In this document: positions 1 through 8,789 of the stretch, piece after piece
How the letters are laid out: each line of letters opens with the position of its first letter
Position numbering within the stretch: position 1 is the stretch's first letter
DNA from: Pseudomonas fluorescens
GTDB taxonomy: Bacteria; Pseudomonadota; Gammaproteobacteria; Pseudomonadales; Pseudomonadaceae
Assembly (NCBI RefSeq): GCF_018614655.1
Contig: NZ_JAGGOG010000002.1
Span: 276,267-340,266 of the forward strand
DNA length: 64,000 nt
Direction: 5' to 3'
Program-made: the position numbers and the translations under genes
Notes under the pieces: generated by a model
What the model saw: the letters and a program-made list of their open reading frames with translations, nothing else
Told to the model about the DNA's origin: nothing
Database searches by the model: none

Positions 1-26
1 GGGTGGCCCAGGAACAGTTCGCTCAT
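1..26 (-). CDS. 5' end of a gene downstream of nudE, possibly cysQ (partial)
   Basis: An ATG on the minus strand overlaps the nudE stop codon (ATGA), and the frame reads MSELFLGHP before the window ends. In Pseudomonas the gene after nudE is usually cysQ, a 3'(2'),5'-bisphosphate nucleotidase, so that is the likely identity, but nine residues cannot prove it. The overlap implies translational coupling with nudE. Confidence 0.4.
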
Positions 27-589
27 GGCTGGAACGCTCCCCGCTGGGTCAACAAGTCCCGCACCAGATAAAGCGCCGCCAAGGCACGGCCCTCACTGAA
101 CTGCTCGTTCTGCGCCAACTGCGACAGCTCTCGCAGGTTGACCCGATCCACTCGCATCGGCTCGGGTTCGTCGCCTTCCAGACGCTCCTCATAGAGATCC
201 GTGGCCAGCACCACCTGGATTTTCTGACTCATGTAGCCAGGGGACAGCGACAACTCGGTCAAGTGTTCCAGCTGGCGCGCACCGTAACCCGCCTCTTCCT
301 TGAGCTCACGGTCCGCCGCTGCCAGCACATCTTCACCGGGCTCGATCAAGCCCTTGGGCAGGGACAGCTCATATTCGTCCGTGCCGCCACAATACTCTTC
401 AATCAACAGCGCATGATCGGCGTCGATCATCGCCACGATCATCACCGCGCCATATCCCGTACCTCGGCCGACCAGGCGCTCGTAGGTCCGCTCCACGCCA
501 TTGGAGAAGCGCAATTGCACTGCCTCCACGCGGAACAAACGGCTACTGGCGACTATTTCTCGGGCGAGGACGGTGGGTTTCTGGCGCAT
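23..589 (-). CDS. nudE: ADP compounds hydrolase NudE (NUDIX)
   Basis: This 188-residue cytoplasmic NUDIX hydrolase should cleave ADP-ribose, NADH and related ADP-linked compounds. The NUDIX box is complete: a GLIEPGED stretch is followed by REL-KEEAGYG, matching Gx5Ex7REUXEEXGU and giving the metal-binding glutamates. The start codon lies about 100 bases from yrfG, which runs the other way, so the two share a divergent promoter region. The family assignment is firm; the exact substrate is inferred from family members. Confidence 0.9.
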   Translation of the reverse strand: MRQKPTVLAREIVASSRLFRVEAVQLRFSNGVERTYERLVGRGTGYGAVMIVAMIDADHALLIEEYCGGTDEYELSLPKGLIEPGEDVLAAADRELKEEAGYGARQLEHLTELSLSPGYMSQKIQVVLATDLYEERLEGDEPEPMRVDRVNLRELSQLAQNEQFSEGRALAALYLVRDLLTQRGAFQP

Positions 590-690
590 AAGCGGCTCCT
601 TGGCATGATCGGGTTACTATACCGTGGCTTTTCCGATTGTCTGTGTCGGATATTTTTACTTACTTAGAAAGACTGACCTGGGAGTCATCC

Positions 691-1353
691 ATGCCTTCAA
701 TACCCTGGCATGCCATCGACACTGTCCTGCTGGACATGGATGGCACCTTGCTCGACCTGCATTTCGACAACCATTTCTGGATGGAGCACCTGCCCCAACG
801 CTATGCCGAATTGCATGGCGTGAGCCGGGCCATGGCCGAGATGGAATTGCAGCCGTTGTTCGAGCGTAATGCCGGTCAGTTGCAATGGTATTGTCTGGAC
901 TTCTGGAGTACCGAACTGAAGATTCCGGTACGCGAGCTCAAGCTGGAGACCGCTCACCTGATCGCCCTACGTCCGGATGCCGATACTTTTCTCGCGGCGA
1001 TCAAACACGCTGGCAAGCGAGTGATCTTGATCACCAATGCCCACCGCGACTCGTTGTCGCTGAAGCTGGAACGTATCGAATTGGCGCCCTATTTCGAACG
1101 GCTGATCAGTTCTCACGACTATGGCTTTGCCAAGGAGAACCCACAGTTCTGGGATGCGTTGCAAGCGGATATCGATTTCGACCCGGCGCGCAGCCTGTTT
1201 ATCGACGACACCTTGCCCATCCTGCGCAGCGCTCGGGATTTTGGTGTGGGGCATTTGCTGGCGGTAAAAGAGCCGGACAGCCGGAAGGGGCCGAAGGATA
1301 CGGCGGAGTTTGCAGCGGTGGAGGATTACAGGGAGTTGATCGTAGGACTGTAA
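691..1353 (+). CDS. yrfG: GMP/IMP nucleotidase YrfG (HAD family)
   Basis: This 220-residue HAD-superfamily phosphatase dephosphorylates purine 5'-monophosphates in the E. coli homologue. Motif I is LLDMDGTLLDL near the N-terminus, motif II is the ITNAHRD segment, and motif III/IV contains FIDDTLPI. I chose the ATG at 691 because GGGAG sits seven bases upstream and homologues start at MPSIPWH; an earlier in-frame ATG at 637 has no such site. It is divergent from nudE and converges on lysM through a strong hairpin. Confidence 0.88.
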   Translation: MPSIPWHAIDTVLLDMDGTLLDLHFDNHFWMEHLPQRYAELHGVSRAMAEMELQPLFERNAGQLQWYCLDFWSTELKIPVRELKLETAHLIALRPDADTFLAAIKHAGKRVILITNAHRDSLSLKLERIELAPYFERLISSHDYGFAKENPQFWDALQADIDFDPARSLFIDDTLPILRSARDFGVGHLLAVKEPDSRKGPKDTAEFAAVEDYRELIVGL

Positions 1354-1391
1354 ATAACAGGGGGAGCGGATGAGTCCGCTCCTCCGTTATT
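1353..1391. terminator. Bidirectional terminator between yrfG and lysM
   Basis: A long GC-rich hairpin has AATAAC and GTTATT at its ends and GGAGCGGA/TCCGCT around a TGAG loop. It lies exactly between two converging genes, so it can serve both. Confidence 0.75.
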
Positions 1392-1398
1392 TCGTGTA

Positions 1399-1839
1399 TT
1401 ACTCAGGAATACGCAGCACCTGGCCCGGATAGATCTTGTCTGGGTGAGACAACAGTGGTTTGTTGGCTTCGAAAATCTTGTTGTACTTGTTGGCGTCGCC
1501 GTATTCAGCCTTGGCGATGGCGCTGAGGGTGTCGCCCTTTTTCACCGTGACAAAGCGGGCGGCAGTAGCCGCAGGACCGGTAACGGTAATCTGGTCATCA
1601 ACGCTGGCTACGCCGGCGATATTACCTGCGGCCAGAAGGATCTTTTCCTTCTCTTCCTGACTGGCAACTTCACCGGTGATAGTGACCTTATCGCCATCAA
1701 CGGTAGCGGTCACATTCGGGTTACCTAACCCAACATCCTGAATATGCTTCTTCAGCTCATCACTTGCGTTCGCATTACCCGGCGTCAACAGATCAATCAG
1801 CTTTTCGCCTGCTTCTTTAACAAAGCTAAAAATACTCAT
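1399..1839 (-). CDS. lysM: LysM/BON domain protein LysM (YgaU-like)
   Basis: The 146-residue protein has a BON domain at about residues 25-90 and a LysM peptidoglycan-binding domain at about 98-145, where [16 protein letters not shown] and [10 protein letters not shown] are typical. It has no signal peptide. Its E. coli relative YgaU/Kbp is a potassium-binding, osmotically induced protein, so a similar envelope or ion-sensing role is likely. It is monocistronic and divergent from fdhD. Confidence 0.88.
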   Translation of the reverse strand: MSIFSFVKEAGEKLIDLLTPGNANASDELKKHIQDVGLGNPNVTATVDGDKVTITGEVASQEEKEKILLAAGNIAGVASVDDQITVTGPAATAARFVTVKKGDTLSAIAKAEYGDANKYNKIFEANKPLLSHPDKIYPGQVLRIPE

Positions 1840-2049
1840 GGTGCGCTCTCCTTGGGATTTGATTTCCAGATGCCCAAGACTAGACCAGTCCTACAGATCT
1901 TGGTTCCAGTTTGATAAAGAACCCCGAAAAAAACCATTCGGCGAAGGCGTGATCGACGCCATCTATCAATAGATCAGCACAGCCAATTAGACGCGACCCT
2001 TTGTCGCGCCTAGTCTAGGAGCTGAATACTCCGTCGGTGGTAATACCCC

Positions 2050-2889
2050 ATGAACGCCAAGCGTCCATCCTGCGCGGCGCCCGCCCTTGAAACGCACGCG
2101 CCCGCCGCCAGCCACAGCTACCAGTATTGCAATCTTGAACACACCGAATCCGCCAGTACCGCATTGGCCGAAGAAGTGGCGTTGGCGATTGCCTATAACG
2201 ACATCAGCCAGGCGGTGATGTTGGTGACGCCGACCGACCTTGAAGATTTCATCGTCGGTTTCAGCATCGGCAGCGGCATTATCACCGACGTTAGCGATAT
2301 TTATGATCTGAAACTCAGTGGAACGGGCTCGACCCAGTACGCGCAGGTAGAAATTTCCAGCCGCGCCTTCTGGAACCTCAAGCAGCAACGTCGGCAACTG
2401 GCCGGCACCAGTGGCTGCGGTTTGTGTGGCGTGGAGGCGGTCGAACAGGCACTGCCCGACCTCAACGTCTTGCCAGGCGCGCCCTTGCCCCCAGCCGAAT
2501 GGCTTGATGGTCTGCGGCAACGCATCAGCGCCTTCCAGCCATTGGGCCAATACAGTGGCGCGGTTCATGCGGCGGTGTTCATGAACGCCCAGGGCGAATT
2601 GCTGCTGGGCCGTGAAGACATCGGCCGGCACAACGCCCTCGACAAACTGATCGGCGCGCTGATCCGCCAACAGATTCCGACCGACGGTGGCCTGGCGATT
2701 GTCACCAGCCGTTGCAGCCTCGAACTGATCCAGAAAGTCCTGCGCGCCGGTATCCAGACCCTGGTCAGTCTGTCGTCGCCCACCGGCCTGGCCCTGCAAT
2801 GGGCTCGTCGGCACAACCTCAATCTTATCCACCTGCCGCAGAAAAGTGCGCCGCGGGTCTACAGCCCTGCGATGGAGAACCAAGCGTGA
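2050..2889 (+). CDS. fdhD: Formate dehydrogenase accessory sulfurtransferase FdhD
   Basis: FdhD passes sulfur from IscS to the molybdenum cofactor before the cofactor enters formate-dehydrogenase-type enzymes. The 279-residue product carries the CxxC motif as C123-G-L-C126 within SGCGLCG, and the conserved GREDIGRHNALDKLIG block. The stop codon overlaps the GTG start of the downstream molybdoenzyme (GTGA), so the two are coupled and FdhD probably serves that enzyme. Confidence 0.93.
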   Translation: MNAKRPSCAAPALETHAPAASHSYQYCNLEHTESASTALAEEVALAIAYNDISQAVMLVTPTDLEDFIVGFSIGSGIITDVSDIYDLKLSGTGSTQYAQVEISSRAFWNLKQQRRQLAGTSGCGLCGVEAVEQALPDLNVLPGAPLPPAEWLDGLRQRISAFQPLGQYSGAVHAAVFMNAQGELLLGREDIGRHNALDKLIGALIRQQIPTDGGLAIVTSRCSLELIQKVLRAGIQTLVSLSSPTGLALQWARRHNLNLIHLPQKSAPRVYSPAMENQA

Positions 2890-5234
2890 GCACTCATCAC
2901 CAAGCCGACGATAAACCCACCCCGCGCTACAAACCTTACAAAGGGCCGGCCGGTGGCTGGGGCGCGCTGATCAGCGTGGCACAGGCCTGGTTGACCAGTG
3001 ACAACGCGCTGAAAAACATCCGCATGATGCTCAAGACCAACCAGAACGGCGGTTTCGACTGCCCGGGTTGTGCCTGGGGTGACTCGCCGGAAAGCGGCAT
3101 GGTCAAGTTCTGCGAAAACGGCGCCAAGGCGGTCAACTGGGAAGCCACCAAGCGCCGGGTGGACGCTGCATTCTTCGCCAAGCACAGCGTCAGCTCCCTG
3201 CTGGAGCAGAGCGATTACTGGCTGGAGTATCAGGGCCGCCTGACCGAGCCCATGAGCTACGACGCCGAAACCGACCGTTACAAACCCATCAGTTGGGAGT
3301 CGGCCTTCGACCTGATCGGCAAGCACCTCAACACGCTACCGAACCCGGATATGGCCGAGTTCTACACCTCGGGCCGGGCCAGCAACGAAGCGGCGTATTT
3401 GTATCAGCTGTTCGTGCGCGCCTACGGCACCAACAACTTTCCGGATTGTTCAAACATGTGCCACGAGGCCAGCGGCGTGGCCCTGGCGCAAAGCGTGGGC
3501 GTCGGCAAAGGCACTGTGACCTTCGACGACTTCGAACACGCCGATGCCATTTTCGTCCTTGGCCAGAACCCTGGCACCAACCACCCACGAATGCTTGAAC
3601 CCCTGCGCGAAGCGGTAAAGCGCGGCGCCCAGGTGGTGTGCATCAACCCACTGAAAGAGCGCGGCCTGGAACGCTTCCAGCACCCGCAACATCCGCTGGA
3701 AATGCTGACCAACGGTGACAAACCGACCAACACCGCGTATTTCCGCCCGGCGCTGGGTGGCGACATGGCCATCCTGCGGGGCATGGCCAAGTTCCTGCTG
3801 CTGTGGGAACGCCAGGCCCAGGCGGAAGGCAAAGAGGCCGTGTTCGACCACAATTTCCTCAACGAGCACACCGCCAACGTCCTCGACTACCTGGGCCGTA
3901 TCGATGACACCACTTGGGATGAGATCGTCGAGCAATCCGGCCTGACCCTGGTAGAGATCGAGCAAGCGTCGCGTATGTACGCCAAAGGCAAGAACGTGAT
4001 CATGTGCTGGGCGATGGGCATCACCCAGCACCGACACTCGGTGCCGACCATCCAGGAAATCGCCAACCTGATGATGCTTCGCGGCAACATCGGCCGGCCG
4101 GGTGCCGGCCTGTGCCCGGTGCGCGGCCACAGTAATGTGCAGGGCGACCGCACCATGGGCATCAATGAACGGCCACCGGTGGCGTTCCTTGATTCCCTGG
4201 AGCGTCGCTTCCAGTTCAAGGTGCCTCGCGAAAACGGCCACAACGTGGTGGAAGCGATTCACGCCATGCTGGAAGGCCGCTCCAAAGTGTTTATTGGCCT
4301 GGGCGGCAACTTCGCTCAAGCCACGCCGGACAGCCCACGCACCTTCGAAGCCCTGAGCAATTGCGACCTGACCGTGCAAATCAGCACCAAACTCAACCGC
4401 AGCCACCTGGCTCACGGTAAAGAAGCACTGATCCTGCCATGCCTGGGCCGTACCGACATCGACCTGCAAACCGAAGGCGCGCAAGCAGTGACGGTGGAAG
4501 ACTCCTTCAGCATGGTCCACGCCTCCAATGGCCAACTGCAGCCGCTGTCGAAACAGATGAAGTCCGAGCCTGCGATCCTCGCCGGTATCGCCGCCGCCAC
4601 ACTGGGCAGCAAGCCGGTGGACTGGAACTGGCTGGTAGCCGATTACGACCGCATCCGCGACCTGATCGCCGACACTATTGCAGGCTTCAAGGACTTCAAT
4701 GCGCGGGTGAAAAATCCGGGCGGCTTCTACCTCGGCAACGCTGCCGGTACCCGTCGCTGGAATACCCCATCAGGTCGCGCCAACTTCCGCGCCAACGCCC
4801 TGCCCAAGGACCTGGTGCATGAGCGCACCCGTGCTACCGGGCAGTTGCCGGACCTGATCATGCAGTCGATGCGCTCCCACGATCAGTACAACACCACCAT
4901 CTATGGCCTGGACGATCGTTATCGCGGGGTCAAGGGCCAGCGGGATGTGCTGTTCGTGAACGAAGCCGACATCATTCGCCTGGGCTTCAAGCCAGGGCAG
5001 AAGGCGGATATCGTGTCGATCTGGGATGACGGACGGGAACGGCGGGTCAAGGGTTTCACCTTGCTGGCGTTTGATATTCCGGCAGGGCAAGCGGCGGCGT
5101 ACTACCCGGAGGTGAACCCGCTGGTGCCGCTGGAAAGCACCGGAGATGGCAGCCATACGCCAACGTCGAAATTCGTGGCGATTCGTCTGGAAGCGGCCAG
5201 TGACAGCGGATTGATCATGGCCAGATCCGCATAA
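2886..5234 (+). CDS. FdhF/YdeP family molybdopterin oxidoreductase
   Basis: A 782-residue molybdopterin enzyme related to the formate dehydrogenase alpha subunit and to E. coli YdeP. The N-terminal cysteines in FDCPGCAWGD (C59, C62) and C76 may hold an iron-sulfur cluster; after them come the molybdopterin oxidoreductase domain and a C-terminal dinucleotide-binding domain from about residue 620. It has no twin-arginine signal, so it is cytoplasmic. I chose the GTG at 2886 because it overlaps the fdhD stop codon and gives MSTHHQAD. No partner electron-transfer subunit is encoded nearby. YdeP is linked to acid resistance in E. coli; the substrate here is unknown. Confidence 0.88.
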   Translation: MSTHHQADDKPTPRYKPYKGPAGGWGALISVAQAWLTSDNALKNIRMMLKTNQNGGFDCPGCAWGDSPESGMVKFCENGAKAVNWEATKRRVDAAFFAKHSVSSLLEQSDYWLEYQGRLTEPMSYDAETDRYKPISWESAFDLIGKHLNTLPNPDMAEFYTSGRASNEAAYLYQLFVRAYGTNNFPDCSNMCHEASGVALAQSVGVGKGTVTFDDFEHADAIFVLGQNPGTNHPRMLEPLREAVKRGAQVVCINPLKERGLERFQHPQHPLEMLTNGDKPTNTAYFRPALGGDMAILRGMAKFLLLWERQAQAEGKEAVFDHNFLNEHTANVLDYLGRIDDTTWDEIVEQSGLTLVEIEQASRMYAKGKNVIMCWAMGITQHRHSVPTIQEIANLMMLRGNIGRPGAGLCPVRGHSNVQGDRTMGINERPPVAFLDSLERRFQFKVPRENGHNVVEAIHAMLEGRSKVFIGLGGNFAQATPDSPRTFEALSNCDLTVQISTKLNRSHLAHGKEALILPCLGRTDIDLQTEGAQAVTVEDSFSMVHASNGQLQPLSKQMKSEPAILAGIAAATLGSKPVDWNWLVADYDRIRDLIADTIAGFKDFNARVKNPGGFYLGNAAGTRRWNTPSGRANFRANALPKDLVHERTRATGQLPDLIMQSMRSHDQYNTTIYGLDDRYRGVKGQRDVLFVNEADIIRLGFKPGQKADIVSIWDDGRERRVKGFTLLAFDIPAGQAAAYYPEVNPLVPLESTGDGSHTPTSKFVAIRLEAASDSGLIMARSA

Positions 5235-5295
5235 GACAATGCAACGCTGGATCCCGTAGCTGTTGTCGAGCCCCGGCGAGGCTGGATTTCAGGCG

Positions 5296-5326
5296 AAAAA
5301 AAGGCCGCTTTTGCATAAAAGCGGCC
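5296..5326 (-). terminator. Hairpin with T-run on the minus strand
   Basis: A perfect GGCCGCTTTT/AAAAGCGGCC hairpin with a GCAT loop is preceded on the plus strand by seven As. Read on the minus strand it is a classic intrinsic terminator; on the plus strand no T-run follows. It lies between two plus-strand genes, so it may work bidirectionally or block antisense transcription. Confidence 0.6.
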
Positions 5327-5484
5327 GTTCCCAAGTAGCTAAAGACTCGCAAAAACGACTTAAGTTCCCGATACAAAACAGCAACTTAGAAAATTGTATA
5401 CAACCCGTGTCATTGGTCGGATTTCCATTGTCACAATCTCGATACAGCCTCAGGATCGCGCCGTCATCCTCTTGAGGTTCCCCT

Positions 5485-5967
5485 ATGAAGTTCTCCTCGA
5501 TTCTCTTGTTGTCCCTTGGCCTGGTCAGTGGCGCAGCCATGGCCGGTGGCACCACCGAAGCCGGTGTGGGCGGCGCATTGGGCGGGGTTCTAGGTTCGGT
5601 GGTCGGCCAGCAGTTGGGCGGTAACACCGGCTCGGCAATCGGTGCGGCCCTCGGCGGTGCAGGCGGCAGCGCGGTAGGTGCGGACAAACGCAGCCGCGGC
5701 GAAGCAGCGATTGGCGGCGCTTTGGGCGCGGCAGGCGGCAACGTGGTAGGTCGCAGTGTGGGCGGCAGCACCGGCAGCCTGATCGGCGCAGCAGCCGGCG
5801 GTGGCGCGGGCGGCGCGCTGGGCAACTACATGGGCAACAAGAGTGATGATGACGACCGCCGCTATCGTGGGCGCGATGACCGTCGCTATTATCGCGATGA
5901 TCATCCTGGTCGCGGCCATGCGTATGGCCATCGCAAGAACAAGCATCACTACCGTCATCACCGTTAA
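5485..5967 (+). CDS. Glycine-zipper domain protein with His/Arg-rich tail
   Basis: A 160-residue exported protein. Residues 1-20 form a signal peptide ending AMA. Residues 21-115 are dominated by glycine and alanine repeats (GGALGG, GSAIGAALGG, GGGAGGALGNYMG) typical of glycine-zipper outer-membrane proteins, which insert into or bind membranes. The last 40 residues are rich in Asp, Arg, Tyr and His, ending HHYRHHR. Function is unknown; a structural or membrane-associated role is inferred. Confidence 0.8.
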   Translation: MKFSSILLLSLGLVSGAAMAGGTTEAGVGGALGGVLGSVVGQQLGGNTGSAIGAALGGAGGSAVGADKRSRGEAAIGGALGAAGGNVVGRSVGGSTGSLIGAAAGGGAGGALGNYMGNKSDDDDRRYRGRDDRRYYRDDHPGRGHAYGHRKNKHHYRHHR

Positions 5968-5976
5968 TTGACGGCT

Positions 5977-6010
5977 CTGTAGCCGCTGCCATCTTCTGCA
6001 GCGGCTACAG
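5977..6010. terminator. Hairpin between converging genes
   Basis: A 13-base perfect stem, CTGTAGCCGCTGC with its complement, closes on an eight-base loop and is followed by TTTCAG. It ends two bases before the stop of the converging thioesterase gene and probably ends both transcripts. The stem resembles the CTGTAGCCGCTG class of repeats also seen near 10,256 and 62,154. Confidence 0.55.
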
Positions 6011-6012
6011 TT

Positions 6013-6444
6013 TCAGATCACCAGGCGCTGCAACGCGTCGCGCAATACCCCCTGGATCGCCACCGGCTGATTCGACTTGCGATCCACAAACACATGCACA
6101 AACCTCCCCGCAGCACAGGCGTCCTCTTCGCCAGCCTTGAACACTGCCAATTCATACTGCACTGAACTGTTTCCCAACTTGCCCACGCGCAGACCGATTT
6201 CGATGCGTTCGGGAAAGGCAATGGAAGCGAAGTAGTCGCAAGCCGAGCTCACCACAAACCCCACCACTTCACCGTCATGGATATCCAGCCCACCCTCTTC
6301 GATCAGGTAGGTATTTACGGCCGTGTCGAAGAAGCTGTAGTAGGTAACGTTATTCACATGGCCATACACATCATTGTCGTGCCAGCGGGTAATGATCGGC
6401 TGGAAGTGACGGTAATCGGCACGCTGGGGCATCGAGTCAGACAT
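6013..6444 (-). CDS. Acyl-CoA thioesterase, 4HBT hotdog family
   Basis: A 143-residue hotdog-fold thioesterase. The signature RWHDNDVYGHVNNVTYYSFFD holds the catalytic Asp of the 4-hydroxybenzoyl-CoA thioesterase group (YbgC-like). It probably hydrolyses a short- or medium-chain acyl-CoA in the cytoplasm. I placed the start at the ATG at 6444, which has GAGA upstream, rather than the TTG at 6450. It follows the helicase gene by 23 bases on the same strand and is probably co-transcribed. Substrate unknown. Confidence 0.82.
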   Translation of the reverse strand: MSDSMPQRADYRHFQPIITRWHDNDVYGHVNNVTYYSFFDTAVNTYLIEEGGLDIHDGEVVGFVVSSACDYFASIAFPERIEIGLRVGKLGNSSVQYELAVFKAGEEDACAAGRFVHVFVDRKSNQPVAIQGVLRDALQRLVI

Positions 6445-6467
6445 GGGCAAGTCTCGTTAAAGTGGAT

Positions 6468-8405
6468 TTACAGACTGTTCAAATGAGCTTCGGCCCATTC
6501 ACGCACCTCGGCGTAGGGATATTCCTCCAGCACGGCAAAGCCTGGAATCCCTCGCGCCTTCAGCTTGGTAAACAAGGGCACGCCGATACCGCATAAAAAC
6601 CGCGTGAGCCGTTCAGCGCTGGGCAGCCTGCCGCTGTGCTCATGATGCCTGTGGATAAAATCACCGCACAGTGCCTGGAAGTTTTTATCCACAAGCGCCG
6701 GCAAGCCTGGCGGCACCGGCAAATGCGCGACATTACCGTGACAGACCGAACAATGCCCGCATTGTTGGGGCGCGTTTTCGTCGCCGAAGTAATGCGCCAG
6801 GCGGTAGCCCAGGCAGCGATCAGTCGCGAACAGGTCCAACATCGCGTGGATCCGCGCAACCTCCGTCACCTCATGCTGCTTGAAGCCTGCATGCAACTCG
6901 ACGCTCAGAGCCTGGGGATCAAAATCGGTACTCAGCAAACTGTAGACCTCAGTCATCTGCTTGCTTTCCAGCTCGATCAAGCCCTGCTCCTGGAAGTAAT
7001 CCAAGGCCTTCACCACCCGACTGCGCTCGGCTTGATGCTGTTGATAGAGCGTATCGAAGTCCACCGTCGCCCAGGTTTTCGCCCTTTTGCACACCTGGAT
7101 AATCGCCGAGACAAACTGCTGTCGCTCACCGGTAAAACGCGCCAGCAATACCTCAGGCTCCACCAGGTATTTGAAACGGTATTCGGCGTAAAAGGCGTAA
7201 CGCGGTGCAATCACCCCCTTGAGCTCCAGTTGCACCAGCAAGGTTTTGAGCGGTAATTCACGGATGTTGCTGTGGTCCGACAACGACCTGAGCAAAAACT
7301 CCCACTGCCCCTCACCACGGGCCGTCAATATTTCTTCCAGGACACGGCGAATACCTTCCTGCTCCGGCGTGTCGCCGTACACAAAGTTTTCCAGCACATT
7401 GAGGCTGTCGCGGTTGGCCAGTACCAGGCAATCGGACGGCTGTCCGTCACGCCCGGCACGACCGATTTCCTGGCTGTAGTTCTCGATGGATTTGGGCAGG
7501 TCAAAATGCACGACGTTGCGGATATCGCTCTTGTCGATGCCCATACCGAACGCAATGGTGGCAACGATGCAGTTGGACTGGCCACCCATAAACCGTTTTT
7601 GGATGCCCTCGCGCTTATCATGGGGCAGACCGGCGTGATACGCCTCGGCCTGGATGCCGTTACGATTCAAATGCTCGGCAACCTGCTCGGCGGTTTTCTG
7701 CAAGGTGACGTAGACGATACTCGGCTGATTGGCCCGCTCGTTCATCCAGGTCACCAGTCGCCGACGCTTGTCCTGGCCGCTGACCGGCTCCACCAGCATG
7801 TTGAGATTGGGCCGGTAGAAGCCCGTCGTGATCACATCTTCAAGCGCAATGGCGAACTTGGCCTGCATGTCGGCGATCACCTTCGGCGTGGCCGTGGCCG
7901 TCAATAACAGCGCCTGAGGGATACGAAACTGGCGCTGGTAGTCAGGCAGCTTCAGGTAATCCGGGCGAAAGTTATGGCCCCATTCGGAAATACAGTGAGC
8001 CTCATCCACCACCAACAGTGAGATGGGTACTGTTTGCAGAAAATTGCGGAAGCGTTCGTTCTTCAGGCGCTCCACGGAAATCATCAGGATCTTCAACTCC
8101 CCGGAGCGCGCCCGAGCCATCACCTCATTTGCATCATCGCGGCTCTGGGCCGAATCGATACTGCCCGCCGAGATACCATGGCGCTGCAGGAAGCCAAGCT
8201 GGTCCTGCATCAAGGCCAACAACGGCGACACCACCAACGTCAGGTGCGGCAACAACACAGCAGACAGCTGATAACAAAGGGACTTGCCAGAGCCTGTGGG
8301 GAAAATCGCCGCTGCCGAACGGCCCGCGAGCACGGCGCTGACGGCTGCCTCCTGGCCCAGACGAAACTGTGGATAACCAAAGACCTCTTGGAGGGTGTTG
8401 TGCAT
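6468..8405 (-). CDS. RecQ family ATP-dependent DNA helicase
   Basis: A 645-residue superfamily 2 helicase that unwinds DNA 3'-5' in repair and recombination. Motif I is TGSGKS (residues 37-42), motif II is DEAH (134-137), and motif VI is the QEIGRAGRDG block. A zinc-binding segment with CGHCSVC follows the helicase core. No clear HRDC domain was recognised, so this may be a RecQ-like paralogue rather than the main RecQ. The start has GGAGTGAC eight bases upstream. Confidence 0.9.
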   Translation of the reverse strand: MHNTLQEVFGYPQFRLGQEAAVSAVLAGRSAAAIFPTGSGKSLCYQLSAVLLPHLTLVVSPLLALMQDQLGFLQRHGISAGSIDSAQSRDDANEVMARARSGELKILMISVERLKNERFRNFLQTVPISLLVVDEAHCISEWGHNFRPDYLKLPDYQRQFRIPQALLLTATATPKVIADMQAKFAIALEDVITTGFYRPNLNMLVEPVSGQDKRRRLVTWMNERANQPSIVYVTLQKTAEQVAEHLNRNGIQAEAYHAGLPHDKREGIQKRFMGGQSNCIVATIAFGMGIDKSDIRNVVHFDLPKSIENYSQEIGRAGRDGQPSDCLVLANRDSLNVLENFVYGDTPEQEGIRRVLEEILTARGEGQWEFLLRSLSDHSNIRELPLKTLLVQLELKGVIAPRYAFYAEYRFKYLVEPEVLLARFTGERQQFVSAIIQVCKRAKTWATVDFDTLYQQHQAERSRVVKALDYFQEQGLIELESKQMTEVYSLLSTDFDPQALSVELHAGFKQHEVTEVARIHAMLDLFATDRCLGYRLAHYFGDENAPQQCGHCSVCHGNVAHLPVPPGLPALVDKNFQALCGDFIHRHHEHSGRLPSAERLTRFLCGIGVPLFTKLKARGIPGFAVLEEYPYAEVREWAEAHLNSL

Positions 8406-8618
8406 AAGCTGTCACTCCATTGACCGCTGAACGAGGCAAAACATGGCTCGAAAACATAGCCCAGCACGTTCGGCGAATCGAGAAAGGTCGCAAGGAGAAA
8501 AGAGACAGGATGATACACAGACTGAGGGATGCGGCCGCCAGCAACGTTTCAACCGACACAGGCACCCTACGCAAACGCATTAAGCTACAATTAGACCTCG
8601 CACCGAGAGGACGCTGTG

Positions 8619-8789
8619 ATGAGCGAACTGACGTTTGAGCAAAAACAGGATCATTACGACAAGATCCGCCGTTCCAACTACTTGGCCAGCTTGCGCCTGG
8701 AAGGGTTCGACACCCACCCCACGGACGTCGACAAACCCCTGCCGACCCGTGAAGCCGTCCTCGCCAAGTACCGCAATACGCCACGCTGA
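8619..8789 (+). CDS. yhfG: YhfG family protein, putative Fic antitoxin
   Basis: A 56-residue protein whose gene is too short to stand out but has a GAGAGGACG ribosome-binding site and sits directly before fic with an overlapping stop/start (TGATG). Residues 24-29 read SLRLEG, matching the [S/T]xxxE[G/N] inhibitory motif of class I Fic antitoxins, in which the glutamate blocks the Fic active site. By analogy with E. coli YhfG-Fic it should restrain the downstream AMPylator, which is broken here. Confidence 0.75.
   Translation: MSELTFEQKQDHYDKIRRSNYLASLRLEGFDTHPTDVDKPLPTREAVLAKYRNTPR

Noticed and set aside
3450..4535. A 361-codon open frame antisense to the molybdoenzyme gene
   Set aside because: Shadow of a strongly supported gene with biased composition.
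5289..5825. Proline/alanine-rich open frame antisense to the glycine-zipper gene
   Set aside because: The Pro/Ala repeats are simply the complement of Gly/Ala codons.
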